In this document: piece after piece, positions 45,060 to 56,816 of the stretch
Position numbering within the stretch: position 1 is the stretch's first letter
How the letters are laid out: each line of letters begins with the position of its first letter
Assembly (NCBI GenBank): GCA_016719945.1
Contig: JADJYE010000001.1
Location: 1 to 64,000, forward strand
From: Polyangiaceae bacterium
Lineage (GTDB): Bacteria > Myxococcota_A > Polyangia > Polyangiales > Polyangiaceae
Reading direction: 5' to 3'
Length of the DNA stretch: 64,000 bases
Translations under genes and position numbers: made by a program
The notes under the pieces: model-generated
Seen by the model: only the letters and a program-made list of their open reading frames with translations
Database searches by the model: none
Told to the model about the DNA's origin: nothing

Positions 45060-45413
45060 ATGCGTAGGGTCGAAAAGCCGTGGGGCTACGAGCTCATCTG
45101 GGCGCACACGGACAGGTACGTCGGCAAGGTGCTCTTCATCGCGGCTGGGCACAAGCTGTCTCGCCAGTACCACAAGGTGAAGGACGAGACGCTCTTCGTC
45201 ACCAAGGGGACCATGATCCTCGAGGTTGGGCCCGAGGAGACGGTCGAGCTCAAGACCATGAGCGAGGGTGACGTCTTCCACGTCAAGCCGGGGACCATCC
45301 ATCGGATGGTGGCGCAGACCGACGTCGAGGTGATGGAGGTGTCGACCCCCGAGCTCGACGACGTCGCCAGGCTCGAGGACGTCTACGGGCGAGAGGGCAC
45401 CTCGACGCCCTAG
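45060..45413 (+). CDS. Cupin, phosphomannose-isomerase type II-like
   Basis: A 117-residue single cupin: VEKPWGYELIWAHTDRYVGK at the N-terminus, HKLSRQYHKVKDETLFVTKGTM as cupin motif 1, and GDVFHVKPGTIHRMVA as motif 2. This resembles the C-terminal domain of mannose-6-phosphate isomerase/GDP-mannose pyrophosphorylase, but the nucleotidyl half is missing. It may be a sugar-phosphate isomerase or a binding protein. ATG 45060 is preferred because VEKPWGYE usually lies at the N-terminus; GTG 45042 would add six residues. Confidence 0.8.
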   Translation: MRRVEKPWGYELIWAHTDRYVGKVLFIAAGHKLSRQYHKVKDETLFVTKGTMILEVGPEETVELKTMSEGDVFHVKPGTIHRMVAQTDVEVMEVSTPELDDVARLEDVYGREGTSTP

Positions 45414-45415
45414 CC

Positions 45416-45491
45416 ACCGACGCCATGGTGCCCGACGCCATGGTGCCCGACGCCTCGGCCCCCGACGCCTCGGCCCCCGACGCGTCAGCGC
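45416..45491. repeat. 15-bp repeat tract
   Basis: GACGCCATGGTGCCC occurs twice and GACGCCTCGGCCCCC twice, followed by a fifth, degraded GACGCGTCAGCG unit, all with 15-base spacing. It lies between the cupin and the Asp-repeat lipoprotein, which converge. Confidence 0.8.
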
Positions 45492-45527
45492 AAAACGCCC
45501 TCTGGCCCTCGCCGCCAGCTCGCGGCG

Positions 45528-46358
45528 TCACTCCTTCGGCTTCTCTTGGGCCTTCTTGGCGGCCGGCTGCTTCGGCTTCTTCTTCTTCTTGTCCTCGGCG
45601 GCCGCGGCCTCCTCATCGGCGGTGGCGTACTCGCCGGCCTTGCGGTCGGCCTCGGCCTTCTCCGCGGCCTTCCTCGCGGTCGCCTCCTCTTCTTCGCGCT
45701 CTTTGTTCTCCCGCTCGCGCCGGACCTCGGTGTCGTAGTCCCAGCGGTCCACGCGCTCGTCGTTGTCGACGTCGACGCCCATCCGCTCGAGCTTGCCGCC
45801 CGCGGTGTACATCTCCCAGACGTCGGGCTTCGAGTCGTTGTTCGTGTCGCGCTTCGCTCGCGTGATGCGGCCGTTCGAGTAGTACTTCCACTCGTCCGGG
45901 TTGCCGTCGAAGTTGGAGTCGAGCTTCTCCTCGGCCAGCCGCCCCTTGGTGAACACCAGCCAGACGTCGATCTTTCCGTCGTAGTTGGTGTCGGCCTCCT
46001 CGAACAGCGCCTCGCCCTTGTCGTTGTAGCGGCGGACGACGTCCTTCATCCCGTCGAGGTTCGTGTCCGCCTCTCGGCAGACGAGGACGCGGCTACGGTC
46101 GATGCCCTGCCCGACCACCGCGAAGACGCGGCGGACGTTGGGCATCACCGAGCCGGTGCCCGCGGTCTCGACCACGTCGCGGTCTTGCCGGCCGCGGAAC
46201 TCGCAGCGCGATTGGTCATCGATCGACCCGTCCGCGAGGCGGTTCACGGGCACCGTCTGCACGGGGCTGTTGAACGCCGCCTCCGGGCTCGACGCGCAAC
46301 CTCCGAGGGGGCTCGCGAGGATCGTGGCGAGCGCGGCGAAGAGGGCTCGGGAGCTCAT
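45528..46358 (-). CDS. Asp-repeat (calcium-binding-like) lipoprotein A
   Basis: A 276-residue lipoprotein. The signal MSSRALFAALATILASPLGGC has its lipobox at Cys21. Five repeats of about 23 residues have the pattern D-T-N-x-D-G-x-x-D-x-W: DTNLDGMKDVV, DTNYDGKIDVW, DSNFDGNPDEW, DTNNDSKPDVW and DVDNDERVDRW. They resemble dockerin or thrombospondin-3-type calcium loops. The C-terminal 80 residues are a charged Lys/Glu/Ala-rich, probably coiled tail. It overlaps the paralogue upstream by 4 bases (ATGA), so the two are co-translated. Function unknown. Confidence 0.8.
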   Translation of the reverse strand: MSSRALFAALATILASPLGGCASSPEAAFNSPVQTVPVNRLADGSIDDQSRCEFRGRQDRDVVETAGTGSVMPNVRRVFAVVGQGIDRSRVLVCREADTNLDGMKDVVRRYNDKGEALFEEADTNYDGKIDVWLVFTKGRLAEEKLDSNFDGNPDEWKYYSNGRITRAKRDTNNDSKPDVWEMYTAGGKLERMGVDVDNDERVDRWDYDTEVRRERENKEREEEEATARKAAEKAEADRKAGEYATADEEAAAAEDKKKKKPKQPAAKKAQEKPKE

Positions 46359-47155
46359 GGCGTTCCTTTCGTCGTGGCCGACGCGGACGGGGCAGGGGGG
46401 CTGGAGCTGGTCGCAGCCGACGGCGCCGCCGTCACGGCGCCGATCGTCGGGGGAAGGGTGGCGCCGGCCGACGCGCCGGGCGCCGGGGCCGTCGGGCCGA
46501 ACGAGATCGGCGGCGGCTTGTACCCCTCGCCGCACATGTCGACCGCCGTGTCGGGGTCGGGCTGGCCATCTTGGTTCTTGTCCGTCACGACGATGGCGCA
46601 CTCGGGCTTGTCGGGTTGGTTGTAGTCCCACCACTCGTCGACGATCCCGTCGGCGTCGGCGTCTCGCTCGGCCTTGAGCACGCGCCCGCCGCCGTACACC
46701 TCCCAGGTGTCGAGCTTCTTGTCGAAGTTGGTCTCGAGCTCCTTGCTGACGATCTGTCCGCCCTCTCGGATCGACACCTCATCGGGGCGTCCGTCCTTGT
46801 CGAAGTCGGACTCGCGCCGTCGCTCGGTGCCGCTCGCGTCGAAGTAGATGAAGGCGTCCTTGATGCGGTCGAAGTTGAGGTCGATCGCGCGGCAGACCTC
46901 TTTCCCACCGCTCATCACGCGGATGATGTCCGGGCTGCCATCGCCGTTCACGTCCGTCTTGAGCGCGGACCCCGACTCGATGTCGCAGGCCTCGTGGATG
47001 ATCTCGAGTCGCTTGCTGGTCGAGGCGGGCTGTGCGCCCTGGTCGGAGGCGCCACAGGCGGGCGCGGCGATGGCGAAGAGGGCTATCGAGACCGCGCGCT
47101 GGCGCGCGCGAGCCCTCGAGCCGCTGAACGCCCGAAGAAAGTGGGAAAACCGCAT
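46355..47155 (-). CDS. Asp-repeat (calcium-binding-like) lipoprotein B
   Basis: A 266-residue paralogue of lipoprotein A. The N-terminal RARARQRAVSIALFAIAAPAC gives a lipobox-like Cys. The repeats here are DVNGDGSPDII, DLNFDRIKDAF, DFDKDGRPDEV, ETNFDKKLDTW, DADADGIVDEW and DKNQDGQPDPD. Instead of the charged tail it ends in a Pro/Ala/Ser-rich linker. The first gene of the pair; its promoter must lie in the 226 bases shared with the divergent RHH gene. Confidence 0.78.
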   Translation of the reverse strand: MRFSHFLRAFSGSRARARQRAVSIALFAIAAPACGASDQGAQPASTSKRLEIIHEACDIESGSALKTDVNGDGSPDIIRVMSGGKEVCRAIDLNFDRIKDAFIYFDASGTERRRESDFDKDGRPDEVSIREGGQIVSKELETNFDKKLDTWEVYGGGRVLKAERDADADGIVDEWWDYNQPDKPECAIVVTDKNQDGQPDPDTAVDMCGEGYKPPPISFGPTAPAPGASAGATLPPTIGAVTAAPSAATSSSPPAPSASATTKGTP

Positions 47156-47321
47156 GAGTAGGGAGAGCTTATCCGCCAAGATCCGGGCCCGCAACCAGCC
47201 CCCGATTGACATCACACGTACCCGCATCTAGGGTAACGCCTTGTCAGTCACTGCTCCCGGCTGGATCGCCTGCGGGGGGCAGCGGAAGTGTCCGGCGGTC
47301 GATTGGCGTGCGGTCCGGGCG

Positions 47322-47384
47322 CGTCGTCGCATGTGACGACGGCGGCCACCGCGCACCTCGTGGTCGCGAAATGAGCGCGAAATG
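47322..47384. promoter_or_regulatory. Operator-like repeats before the RHH gene
   Basis: CGTCGTC and GACGACG form an inverted repeat (47322-47341). CGCGAAATG occurs twice, at 47365-47373 and 47376-47384, exactly 11 bases apart; the second copy contains the start codon. Both are typical of self-regulated ribbon-helix-helix genes, but binding is inferred. Confidence 0.45.
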
Positions 47385-47624
47385 TCGCGGAAGAAAGTCT
47401 CGACGACCATCTACATCACGCCCGAGCAGGCCGACCGCCTGAAGCTCCTGCACGACCGGACCAAGGTGCCGATCGCGGTGTTCATCCGCGAGGGCATCGA
47501 CATGGTGCTCAAGCACTACGAGCACATGCTCCCCGGTCAGATGACGCTCGAGGGGCCCGTGCGCCCGCGCGAGGAGCAGACCAGCCTGCCTTCGACGCCG
47601 CCGCCGCCGCCTGCGAAGCGCTGA
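47382..47624 (+). CDS. Ribbon-helix-helix (CopG/MetJ-type) regulator
   Basis: An 80-residue protein. Residues about 3-45 form an RHH fold: KKVSTTIYITPEQADRLKLL then RTKVPIAVFIREGIDMVL, with the basic beta strand SRKKVSTTIYI for DNA contact. The C-terminal 30 residues are Pro-rich and unstructured. ATG 47382 has no clear ribosome site. It precedes lepA by 56 bases on the same strand; the targets are unknown. Confidence 0.85.
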   Translation: MSRKKVSTTIYITPEQADRLKLLHDRTKVPIAVFIREGIDMVLKHYEHMLPGQMTLEGPVRPREEQTSLPSTPPPPPAKR

Positions 47625-47680
47625 GCGAGAAAAACCACTCGCTCTCGGGCGCGCGCTGCTAAGGACACCGCTGCCCCACG

Positions 47681-49483
<1,803 letters not shown>

Positions 49484-49484
49484 C

Positions 49485-51065
49485 GTGGCGCGCGCCCTGC
49501 TCGGCTCGCTCGCCGCGGTCCTGTCGCTGGTCCCTTCGGTCGCCGCGGCCGACCAGACGCTGGTCTTCGACGGCGAGGTCAGCGACGAAGCTCCGGACCA
49601 CGTCTTCATCGACTTCGAGGTGCCGGCCGGCACCGCCGAGATCGAGGTGCAGCACGACGACCTCGCCGAGGACGACATCCTGGATTTCGGGCTGTACGAC
49701 CCGAGCGGGACGCGAGGCTGGGGCGGGGGCAACAGCGAGCCGGCCGTCGTCAGCGAGCTCGCCGCCTCGCGCAGCTACCTCGCCGGCCCGATCGCGCCGG
49801 GCACCTGGCGCGTCGTCGTCGGCAAGGCGAAGCTCAGCGGCGGGGCGGCCAGCTACCACGTCGAGGTGCTCCTCAAGGACGTCGCCGCGCTGCCCGCGCA
49901 GCCCGAGCGCGAGCCCTACGTGGACCCCGGCGTGCTCTCCGACGAGGAGCGCTGGTACGCGGGTGATTTTCACGTCCACTCGCGCGAGAGCGGGGACGCC
50001 CGCCCGCCGATCGACGAGGTCGTCGAGTTCGCCAAGTCGCGTGGGCTCGATTTCGTCGAGCTCTCCGAGCACAACACGACGAGCCAGCTCGACTTCATGA
50101 ACGACGCCCAGGGCCGTGCGGGGACGTTCCTGCTGTTGCCCGGCGTCGAGTACACGACGTATGACGGCCACGCGAACGGCATCGGCGCGACGGCGTGGGT
50201 CGACCACAAGATCGGCCTGCCGGGCGTGACCCTCGAGGCAGCGGTGGAGGCGTTCGCGGCTCAAGGCGCGTTGTTCGCGATCAACCACCCCGCGTTCGAC
50301 CTCGGAGACGCGTGCATCGGCTGCGCCTGGGCGCACGCGCTCGACGGCTCGCGGGTGGCGGCGGTCGAGATCGCGACGGCCGCGACCGGCGGGCTGTTCT
50401 ACGACGAGACGATGGCCTTCTGGGAGGCGCTCGCGGCCCAGGGCCACCGCGTCGCGGCGCTCGGCGGCAGCGACGATCACAAGGCCGGCGTCGACGAGGG
50501 CCCCTTCCAGTCGGGGATCGGCTCGCCCACCACCATGGTCTACGCCGAGAACCTTTCGGTCGGCGCGATCTTGGATGGCATCCGCGCCCAGCGCACGGTG
50601 GTGAAGCTCCGAGGGCCTGACGATCCCATGGTCGAGCTGTCGGCCGCGAGCGGTGGGCAGGCCGAGGTCGTCGCCCGCGTCGCCGGCGGCGCAGGGCTGT
50701 CGATCCGCGCGGTCGTCGACGGCGTCCCGGGGGACTTCTCGGTGATCGGCGCCGCCGACGACGAGCTGCGCTTCTCTGTGGTGGCGCGCGAGGACGGCGA
50801 GCCTTCGCGCTGTCGCGTCGAGGTCTGGGAGGGCACGACGCCGGTGACGTTGACGAGCCACGTCTGGCTCGACCTCGAGCCGCCTGCGCCGCTGCCCCCG
50901 ACGTCGGGTGGCGGCGATGCGCTCGGCGGCGGTGGGGGCTGCTCGGCGGCTTCTGCCCCGGGGCGAGCGGGAGCCGTCGCGCTCTCGCTCGTGGTCGGGC
51001 TGGCGCTCGTCGCGCAGCGGCGCGATCGGCGTGCTCGGGTGAGAGCGAGAGGAGATCGAGGATGA
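49485..51065 (+). CDS. Secreted PHP-domain metallohydrolase with MYXO-CTERM anchor
   Basis: A 526-residue protein. Signal peptide (ALLGSLAAVLSLVPSVAAA), then a beta-sandwich (residues about 25-135) like a PPC/CBM domain, then a PHP-type domain: WYAGDFHVHSRESGD, FVELSEHNTTSQ, FAINHPAFDL and AALGGSDDHKA hold the metal ligands. The C-terminus is a MYXO-CTERM signal: GGGGGC, then a hydrophobic helix (GAVALSLVVGLALVA) and RRDRRAR. This would sort the protein to the cell surface. GTG 49485 lies right after the lepA stop; the end overlaps the M16 protease start (ATGA). Confidence 0.85.
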   Translation: MARALLGSLAAVLSLVPSVAAADQTLVFDGEVSDEAPDHVFIDFEVPAGTAEIEVQHDDLAEDDILDFGLYDPSGTRGWGGGNSEPAVVSELAASRSYLAGPIAPGTWRVVVGKAKLSGGAASYHVEVLLKDVAALPAQPEREPYVDPGVLSDEERWYAGDFHVHSRESGDARPPIDEVVEFAKSRGLDFVELSEHNTTSQLDFMNDAQGRAGTFLLLPGVEYTTYDGHANGIGATAWVDHKIGLPGVTLEAAVEAFAAQGALFAINHPAFDLGDACIGCAWAHALDGSRVAAVEIATAATGGLFYDETMAFWEALAAQGHRVAALGGSDDHKAGVDEGPFQSGIGSPTTMVYAENLSVGAILDGIRAQRTVVKLRGPDDPMVELSAASGGQAEVVARVAGGAGLSIRAVVDGVPGDFSVIGAADDELRFSVVAREDGEPSRCRVEVWEGTTPVTLTSHVWLDLEPPAPLPPTSGGGDALGGGGGCSAASAPGRAGAVALSLVVGLALVAQRRDRRARVRARGDRG

Positions 51066-52459
51066 CGGGTGCGACGGACATCGAAGCGATCGTCTCGAGG
51101 TTGAACGCAGCTCGCCCGCCGGCGCGCGGCGTCCGCTACGAGGGGCCCGCGCCCTTCGGGCAGGGCATGACGGTGCACCGCTTCGCGCTGTCGAACGGCC
51201 TGCGGGTCCTGGTCGAGATCGACGCCGCGGCGCCGGTCTTGTGCCTCCAAACGTGGATGCGCGTCGGCTCTCGCTTCGAGAAGGCCGGCAAGACGGGCAT
51301 CTCGCATCTGTTCGAGCACCTGATGTTCGGGGAGACCGAGAAGAGCGCGCACGGCGCGTTCGATCGGCTGCTCGAAGAGGCGGGCGGCGAGACGAACGCC
51401 GCGACGTCGCTCGACTGGACCTACTACCATCAGAACCTGCCCAAGACCGCGCTGGCGCTCGGGCTCCGCCTCGAAGCCGAGCGTCTGGCGCACCTGGTGC
51501 TGCGCGAGCCGCAGGTCGCGAGCGAGAAGGAGGTCGTCGCGAACGAGCGTCGGCAGCGGGTCGAGGACGACGTCGACGGCGCGGTCAGCGAGCTCTTGTA
51601 CCGCGAGGCGTTCCGAGAGCACGCGTACGGCATCCCCACGATCGGGCTGATGAAGGACATCTTGAGCTTCACGCCCGAGGACTGCACCGAGTTCTACCGG
51701 ACCTACTACGCGCCCAACAACGCGACGCTGGTCCTCGTCGGCGACGTGGACCTCGAGGAGACGCTCGGCCTCGTGGCCGATCACATGGGCGCGCTCGAGC
51801 CGAGTGAGGTCCCCCTCGAGGACGTCCACCCCGAGCCGCCGCAGCTCGAGGAGCGGCGGCTCGTCGTCGACAAACCCTCGCCGACGCACCGCGTGGCGAT
51901 CGGCTACAAATGCCCTGCGCTCGGCGACTTCGACCACGCACCGCTCGTGGTCTTGAACGAGATCCTGTTCGGGGGTCGCTCCAGCCGGCTGCACCGCCGG
52001 TTCGTGAAGGAGCTCGAGCTGGCGACCGAGGTGCGGGGGTGGGTCGGCACCGGGCGGGATCCGTCGCTCTACGACATCAGCCTGACCGCGCGCGAGGACG
52101 TGACGAACGAGCGGCTGCTCGAGGTGTTCGACGAGGAGATCGCCAAGGTCATGGCCTCGTCGGTCGGCGAGGAAGAGCTCGACCGCGCGAAGGCGAGGCT
52201 CGAGCTCGGGACGCTGCAGAGCCTCGAGTCGGTCTCCGGGCGCGCCGAGACGATCGGCTTCTACGACACCGTCCTCGGCGAGCCCGGGGCGCTGTTCACC
52301 AAGCTCGAGGCCTACCGGCGGGTCACGCGCGCGGACGTGCTGCGCGTCGCGCGGCGCGTGCTCTCGTCGACAGGTCGCACGATGGTGCTCGTGCGCCCCA
52401 GCGGCGACGAGGAAGAGGCTCTCGAGGAAGGCTCCGAGCAAGAGGTCGCCACTGCATGA
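51062..52459 (+). CDS. M16-family zinc peptidase, catalytic subunit
   Basis: A 465-residue pitrilysin-type protease. The inverted zinc motif is HLFEHLMF (HxxEH), with the downstream Glu in SEKEVVANERRQR. The C-terminal M16 domain shows GYKCPALGDFDHAPLVVLNEILFGG. No signal peptide is evident. ATG 51062 overlaps the PHP gene; the stop overlaps the next M16 gene. Bacterial M16 proteins usually pair as catalytic and non-catalytic subunits, as here. Confidence 0.9.
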   Translation: MTGATDIEAIVSRLNAARPPARGVRYEGPAPFGQGMTVHRFALSNGLRVLVEIDAAAPVLCLQTWMRVGSRFEKAGKTGISHLFEHLMFGETEKSAHGAFDRLLEEAGGETNAATSLDWTYYHQNLPKTALALGLRLEAERLAHLVLREPQVASEKEVVANERRQRVEDDVDGAVSELLYREAFREHAYGIPTIGLMKDILSFTPEDCTEFYRTYYAPNNATLVLVGDVDLEETLGLVADHMGALEPSEVPLEDVHPEPPQLEERRLVVDKPSPTHRVAIGYKCPALGDFDHAPLVVLNEILFGGRSSRLHRRFVKELELATEVRGWVGTGRDPSLYDISLTAREDVTNERLLEVFDEEIAKVMASSVGEEELDRAKARLELGTLQSLESVSGRAETIGFYDTVLGEPGALFTKLEAYRRVTRADVLRVARRVLSSTGRTMVLVRPSGDEEEALEEGSEQEVATA

Positions 52460-53730
52460 AGCTGTTCGTCGAGGCGAGCCCCAAGCTCCCCATCGTGTCG
52501 ATCGCCGTCGCGTTTCGCTCCGGGTCGACCTTCGATCCCGAGGGTAAAGAGGGGCTGTGCCGCACCACCGCCCGCATGCTCCGCCGAGGCTGCGCCGGCT
52601 GGGACGCCGACGCGCTCGAGGCCCGGATCGACAGCCTCGGCGGCGAGTTCGGCGCCGACGCTTCGCCCGGCGCCACGTCGGCGCACGCCGAGGTGATCAC
52701 GCGCCGCCTCGACCCGTTCCTCGAGCTGTGCACCAAGCTGCTCGGCGCCCCGACGTTCCCCGACGAAGAGCTGGGTCGCCTCGTGCGCGAGGCGAAGGCC
52801 GAGCTGATCGAGGCGCGCGACAGCGATCGCACGCTCGCCGCCCGCGCCTTCCGGCGGACGCTCTTCGCTGGCCACCCCTACGGGCGCCGGGTCGCCGGCA
52901 CGCTGCCGTCGCTCGACACCATCACGCGGGCCGACGTCGAGGCGTTCTATCGGCGCCACTACACGAAGCAGAACGCGCTGGTGGCCATCAGCGGAGACGT
53001 GACCGACAAGGGCGCGCACGAGATCGCCGAGCGCGTGCTGTCGCTGCTGCCCGAGGGCGAGCCGGTGAAGGACAGCGTGCCCGAGCCGACGCCCCCTCCC
53101 GGCAGGCAGCTGATCATCGTCGACAAGCCCGAACGCACCCAGACGCAGATGGTGATCGGCTGGCTCGGAACGCACGGGCACGACGCCGATCACGTGGCGT
53201 GGCTGGTGGGGAACACCGCGTTCGGCGGCACCTTCACGTCGAAGCTGATGCAGGAGGTCCGCGCGAAGCGAGGGTGGTCGTACGGGGCGTCCTCTCGGGT
53301 CGGCTTCGAGCGGCACCGCGACGCCTTCACCATGTGGACGGCCCCGAGCTCGACGGACGCGCCGGCCTGTATGCAGCTTGAGCTCGAGCTGCTCGCGGAG
53401 CTGAAGGCCAAGGGCCTCACCGACGACGAGGTCTCCTTCACGAAGAACTACCTCGAGCGGTCCCACGCGTTCGAGGTCGACACGCCCCGCAAGCGCGTGC
53501 ACCAGCCGCTCGAAGAGGCGCTCTACGATCTGCCCGCCGGGTACCACGCGTCGTACCTCGAGCGCGTGCGCGCGGTCTCGACCGACGAGGTCAACGCCGC
53601 GCTCGCGAAGCGCACGCCCCTCGAGGACCTCGTGGTCGCCGTCGTGGCGACCAACGAGGACACCGGCGAGGGGCTGGGCAAGGCGCTGCCTGGCGCGAAG
53701 GTGCGGGTCGACCCGTTCGACCTCGAGTAG
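52456..53730 (+). CDS. M16-family peptidase-like, non-catalytic subunit
   Basis: A 424-residue partner of the preceding protease. The region equivalent to HxxEH reads RTTARMLRRG, so zinc binding is lost. The R/Y pair expected in the second subunit is suggested by RGWSYGASSRVGF. ATG 52456 (ATGA overlap with the upstream stop) is chosen over an upstream open frame, because the protein then begins MKLFVEASPKLPIVSIAVAFRSG as in the family. Confidence 0.88.
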   Translation: MKLFVEASPKLPIVSIAVAFRSGSTFDPEGKEGLCRTTARMLRRGCAGWDADALEARIDSLGGEFGADASPGATSAHAEVITRRLDPFLELCTKLLGAPTFPDEELGRLVREAKAELIEARDSDRTLAARAFRRTLFAGHPYGRRVAGTLPSLDTITRADVEAFYRRHYTKQNALVAISGDVTDKGAHEIAERVLSLLPEGEPVKDSVPEPTPPPGRQLIIVDKPERTQTQMVIGWLGTHGHDADHVAWLVGNTAFGGTFTSKLMQEVRAKRGWSYGASSRVGFERHRDAFTMWTAPSSTDAPACMQLELELLAELKAKGLTDDEVSFTKNYLERSHAFEVDTPRKRVHQPLEEALYDLPAGYHASYLERVRAVSTDEVNAALAKRTPLEDLVVAVVATNEDTGEGLGKALPGAKVRVDPFDLE

Positions 53731-53803
53731 AGCGAGGTCGTGCCGCGCCGCGCGGCCCCTCGCTCACTCGGCTCGTCGCGAGGCGCGCCGCGTCCGGCGC
53801 GCC
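53730..53803. other. Inverted repeats between convergent genes
   Basis: GAGCGAGG and CCTCGCTC (53730-53765) and two GGCGCGCC around GCGTCC (53782-53803) form two stems between the M16 stop and the pyrB stop. No T-run follows, so the terminator role is uncertain. Confidence 0.45.
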
Positions 53804-53821
53804 AGGCCTGCGACGGAGCCG

Positions 53822-54777
<956 letters not shown>

Positions 54778-54781
<4 letters not shown>

Positions 54782-55383
54782 ACGGCCTCCTGTTGGGCGC
54801 TCGACGGTCCCGGCCCGCTGGCCGGCATCACCAGGGCCCAGGGCTCTTCGTCCTCCGGGCGCGGCCCCGTGCGCTTCACCATGACCTCGACCCGGGCGTC
54901 GTGGGGCACGTTGGCCTCGAGGCCGACGTAGTCGGCGCGGATGGGCAGCTCGCGGCCCCCGCGATCGACGAGCACGGCCAGCTCGACGGCGGCGGGGCGG
55001 CCATGGTCGAACAGCGCGTCGATGGCGGCGCGGATGGTGCGCCCGGTGTGCAGGACGTCGTCGACCAGCACGACCCTGCGGCCGTCGATCGAGGTCGGCA
55101 GGCGCGTCGGGCCGATGCGAACGCTGGGCAGGGCGGTCGCGGCGTCGTCGCGGTAGAGGGTGATATCGACGACGCCCCGTGGCATCGCGGGCGAGCCGGC
55201 CTCCTCGGCGAACGCCGCGATGCGCTCGGCGAGCGGCACGCCTCCTCGCCGCACGCCGACGAGCACAGGCGGCTCTGTCGCGCGCCCGGTGAGCGCGCGC
55301 CTGCGACCCGCGAGCGCGATCTCGGCGGCGATTCTGCGCAGGCTCATCGCGACGCCGGCCGGATCAAGCAGCACCTCGCTCAT
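54778..55383 (-). CDS. pyrR: Bifunctional pyrimidine regulator/uracil phosphoribosyltransferase
   Basis: A 201-residue PyrR. PRPP-binding motif VVLVDDVLHTGRTIRAAID, LVGVRRGGVPLAERI, and DITLYRDD are present. In Firmicutes PyrR binds mRNA and attenuates pyr genes; no attenuator can be read upstream here, where only 23 bases separate it from the upstream membrane gene. A C-terminal extension of about 20 residues is Pro-rich. Confidence 0.92.
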
Positions 55384-55406
55384 GCGCGGGCCGAGATAGC
55401 ACAACG

Positions 55407-56715
55407 TCAATCGGGCTCGAAGTACACGTTCGGGCGCACGTCGTAGCGGTAGTACTTCTCCCAGCCAGGCCGCTGAAAGCTCAGCGCGCCGAAGGCGTTG
55501 ACGAAGATCGACCACGCCGCGAGCACGACGAACGTCGTCTTCAGCGGCCGCCGGCCGACCGCGAGCATCGAGAGCAAGAAGACGATGAAGTCGTTGGAGA
55601 AGCGGTAGCCGAACTGGACCCAGCCCGTGTTGTGGTAGAGCAGGTTGGGCAAGGCGACGAGCGCGGCCGTGACGGCGAGCCCAGCGAACGCGCGGCGCTG
55701 CTTGAGCGGCATCGCCCGAGGCCACGCGGCGAGCACCAGGAACGGGGACGTGATCCACAGCGCGAGGCCGTGCGCGGTGATCTGCAGCGGCCCCGCGCCC
55801 TGCCCGATGAACGGCGTGCTGGCCAGCGCGACCCCGAGGTTCTTGCCGAGGTAGTGAGCCGAGAACAGCCCCCCACTTGTCCATCCGCGCGCGCCACACG
55901 ACCTGCAGGTGACGGTGGCCGAACTCGAGCGGGTCGTCGAAGCGTGCGGCGTTGAGCACGAGGAGCAACGCGAGCCCCGCCGCGATCGGCGCGGCGAAGC
56001 GCGCGAGCACCCGACCGGCGGCGCGAAGGTCTAGCTCACCCTTCTTCTGAACGCGCCAGAGCTCGGACAGGAAGAGGGGAGCTGCGAGGGCGAGCGGGGG
56101 TCTCGTCGCGAACGCCAGGATGAGCAAGCTGCCGGCCGCGACCGGGCGTCGGGCCCCGGCGCTCGCCCAGACATAGCCAGCGGCGAGCGCGACGGCCACG
56201 ACGTGCGAGGCGAACCAGACGGTGCCTTGCACCGACGTGAACCAGAACACCGTCGCGAGCGGGAGCAGCGCCGCGATGATCGCGTTCTCTGTCCACGAGC
56301 GAGCGCTCGCCCCCGCTTCGCGGAGCGCCTCGAGCGCGCGGTACAAGAGGCCCGGGGCCGCGGCGGCGATGAGCAGGAAGAACAGCCCATCGGGCGTCCG
56401 CTCCGCACTGCCCGAGATCGCGACCAGCGGGACCAACAGCAGGGCGGGGAAGGGGGGGAAGCTGACGAACCACCGGTCCTTGTACAGCGCGAAGTCGTTG
56501 AGCTGCGTGTAGGCCGGCGGGTCCCCGCCGAGGTCGAGCCGTCCGGCCAGCCACGCCTCGGCGACCAGGGCATGGTGGTTGAACGCCGTGTGATCCGACC
56601 CCAGCTGGCGTGGGGCGGTCGCCGCGAAGACGAGCAGCGTCACGAGCGCGAGCGCGAAGGGCACCCAGCGTGGGCCGCGGCCTGCCTCGCGGAGGCGCTT
56701 CGTCGTCGTCGCCAA
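55407..56715 (-). CDS. Multi-pass membrane protein, glycosyltransferase-like (one frameshift)
   Basis: About 435 residues with many hydrophobic helices: WVPFALALVTLLVFAATAP, FPALLLVPLVAI, FLLIAAAAPGLLYRAL, AIIAALLPLATVFWFTSV, and after the shift AFAGLAVTAALVALPNLLYH and FNDFIVFLLSMLAV-like segments. An early acidic site, GSDHTAFNHHALVAEA, may be the catalytic Asp loop of GT-C type transferases. The frame breaks at a C-run (55869-55874 on the plus strand). Start TTG 56715 is tentative; the frame is open to 56802. The product could be an ArnT/PMT-like or unrelated membrane protein. Confidence 0.65.
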
Positions 56716-56816
56716 GCCCGCATTCGTACTTCTTGACCGATTCACCTGGCAAGCGAGGACAATGTTCGCTAAAGCGCTTGACCCCGGCTCCTCCGGGAAC
56801 ACCCCGAGGTGTAACG

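Noticed and set aside
45425..45865. Plus-strand 146-codon frame over the 15-bp repeat
   Set aside because: It begins in the repeat and then runs antisense to lipoprotein A with an Arg/Ser-rich, unrelated product.
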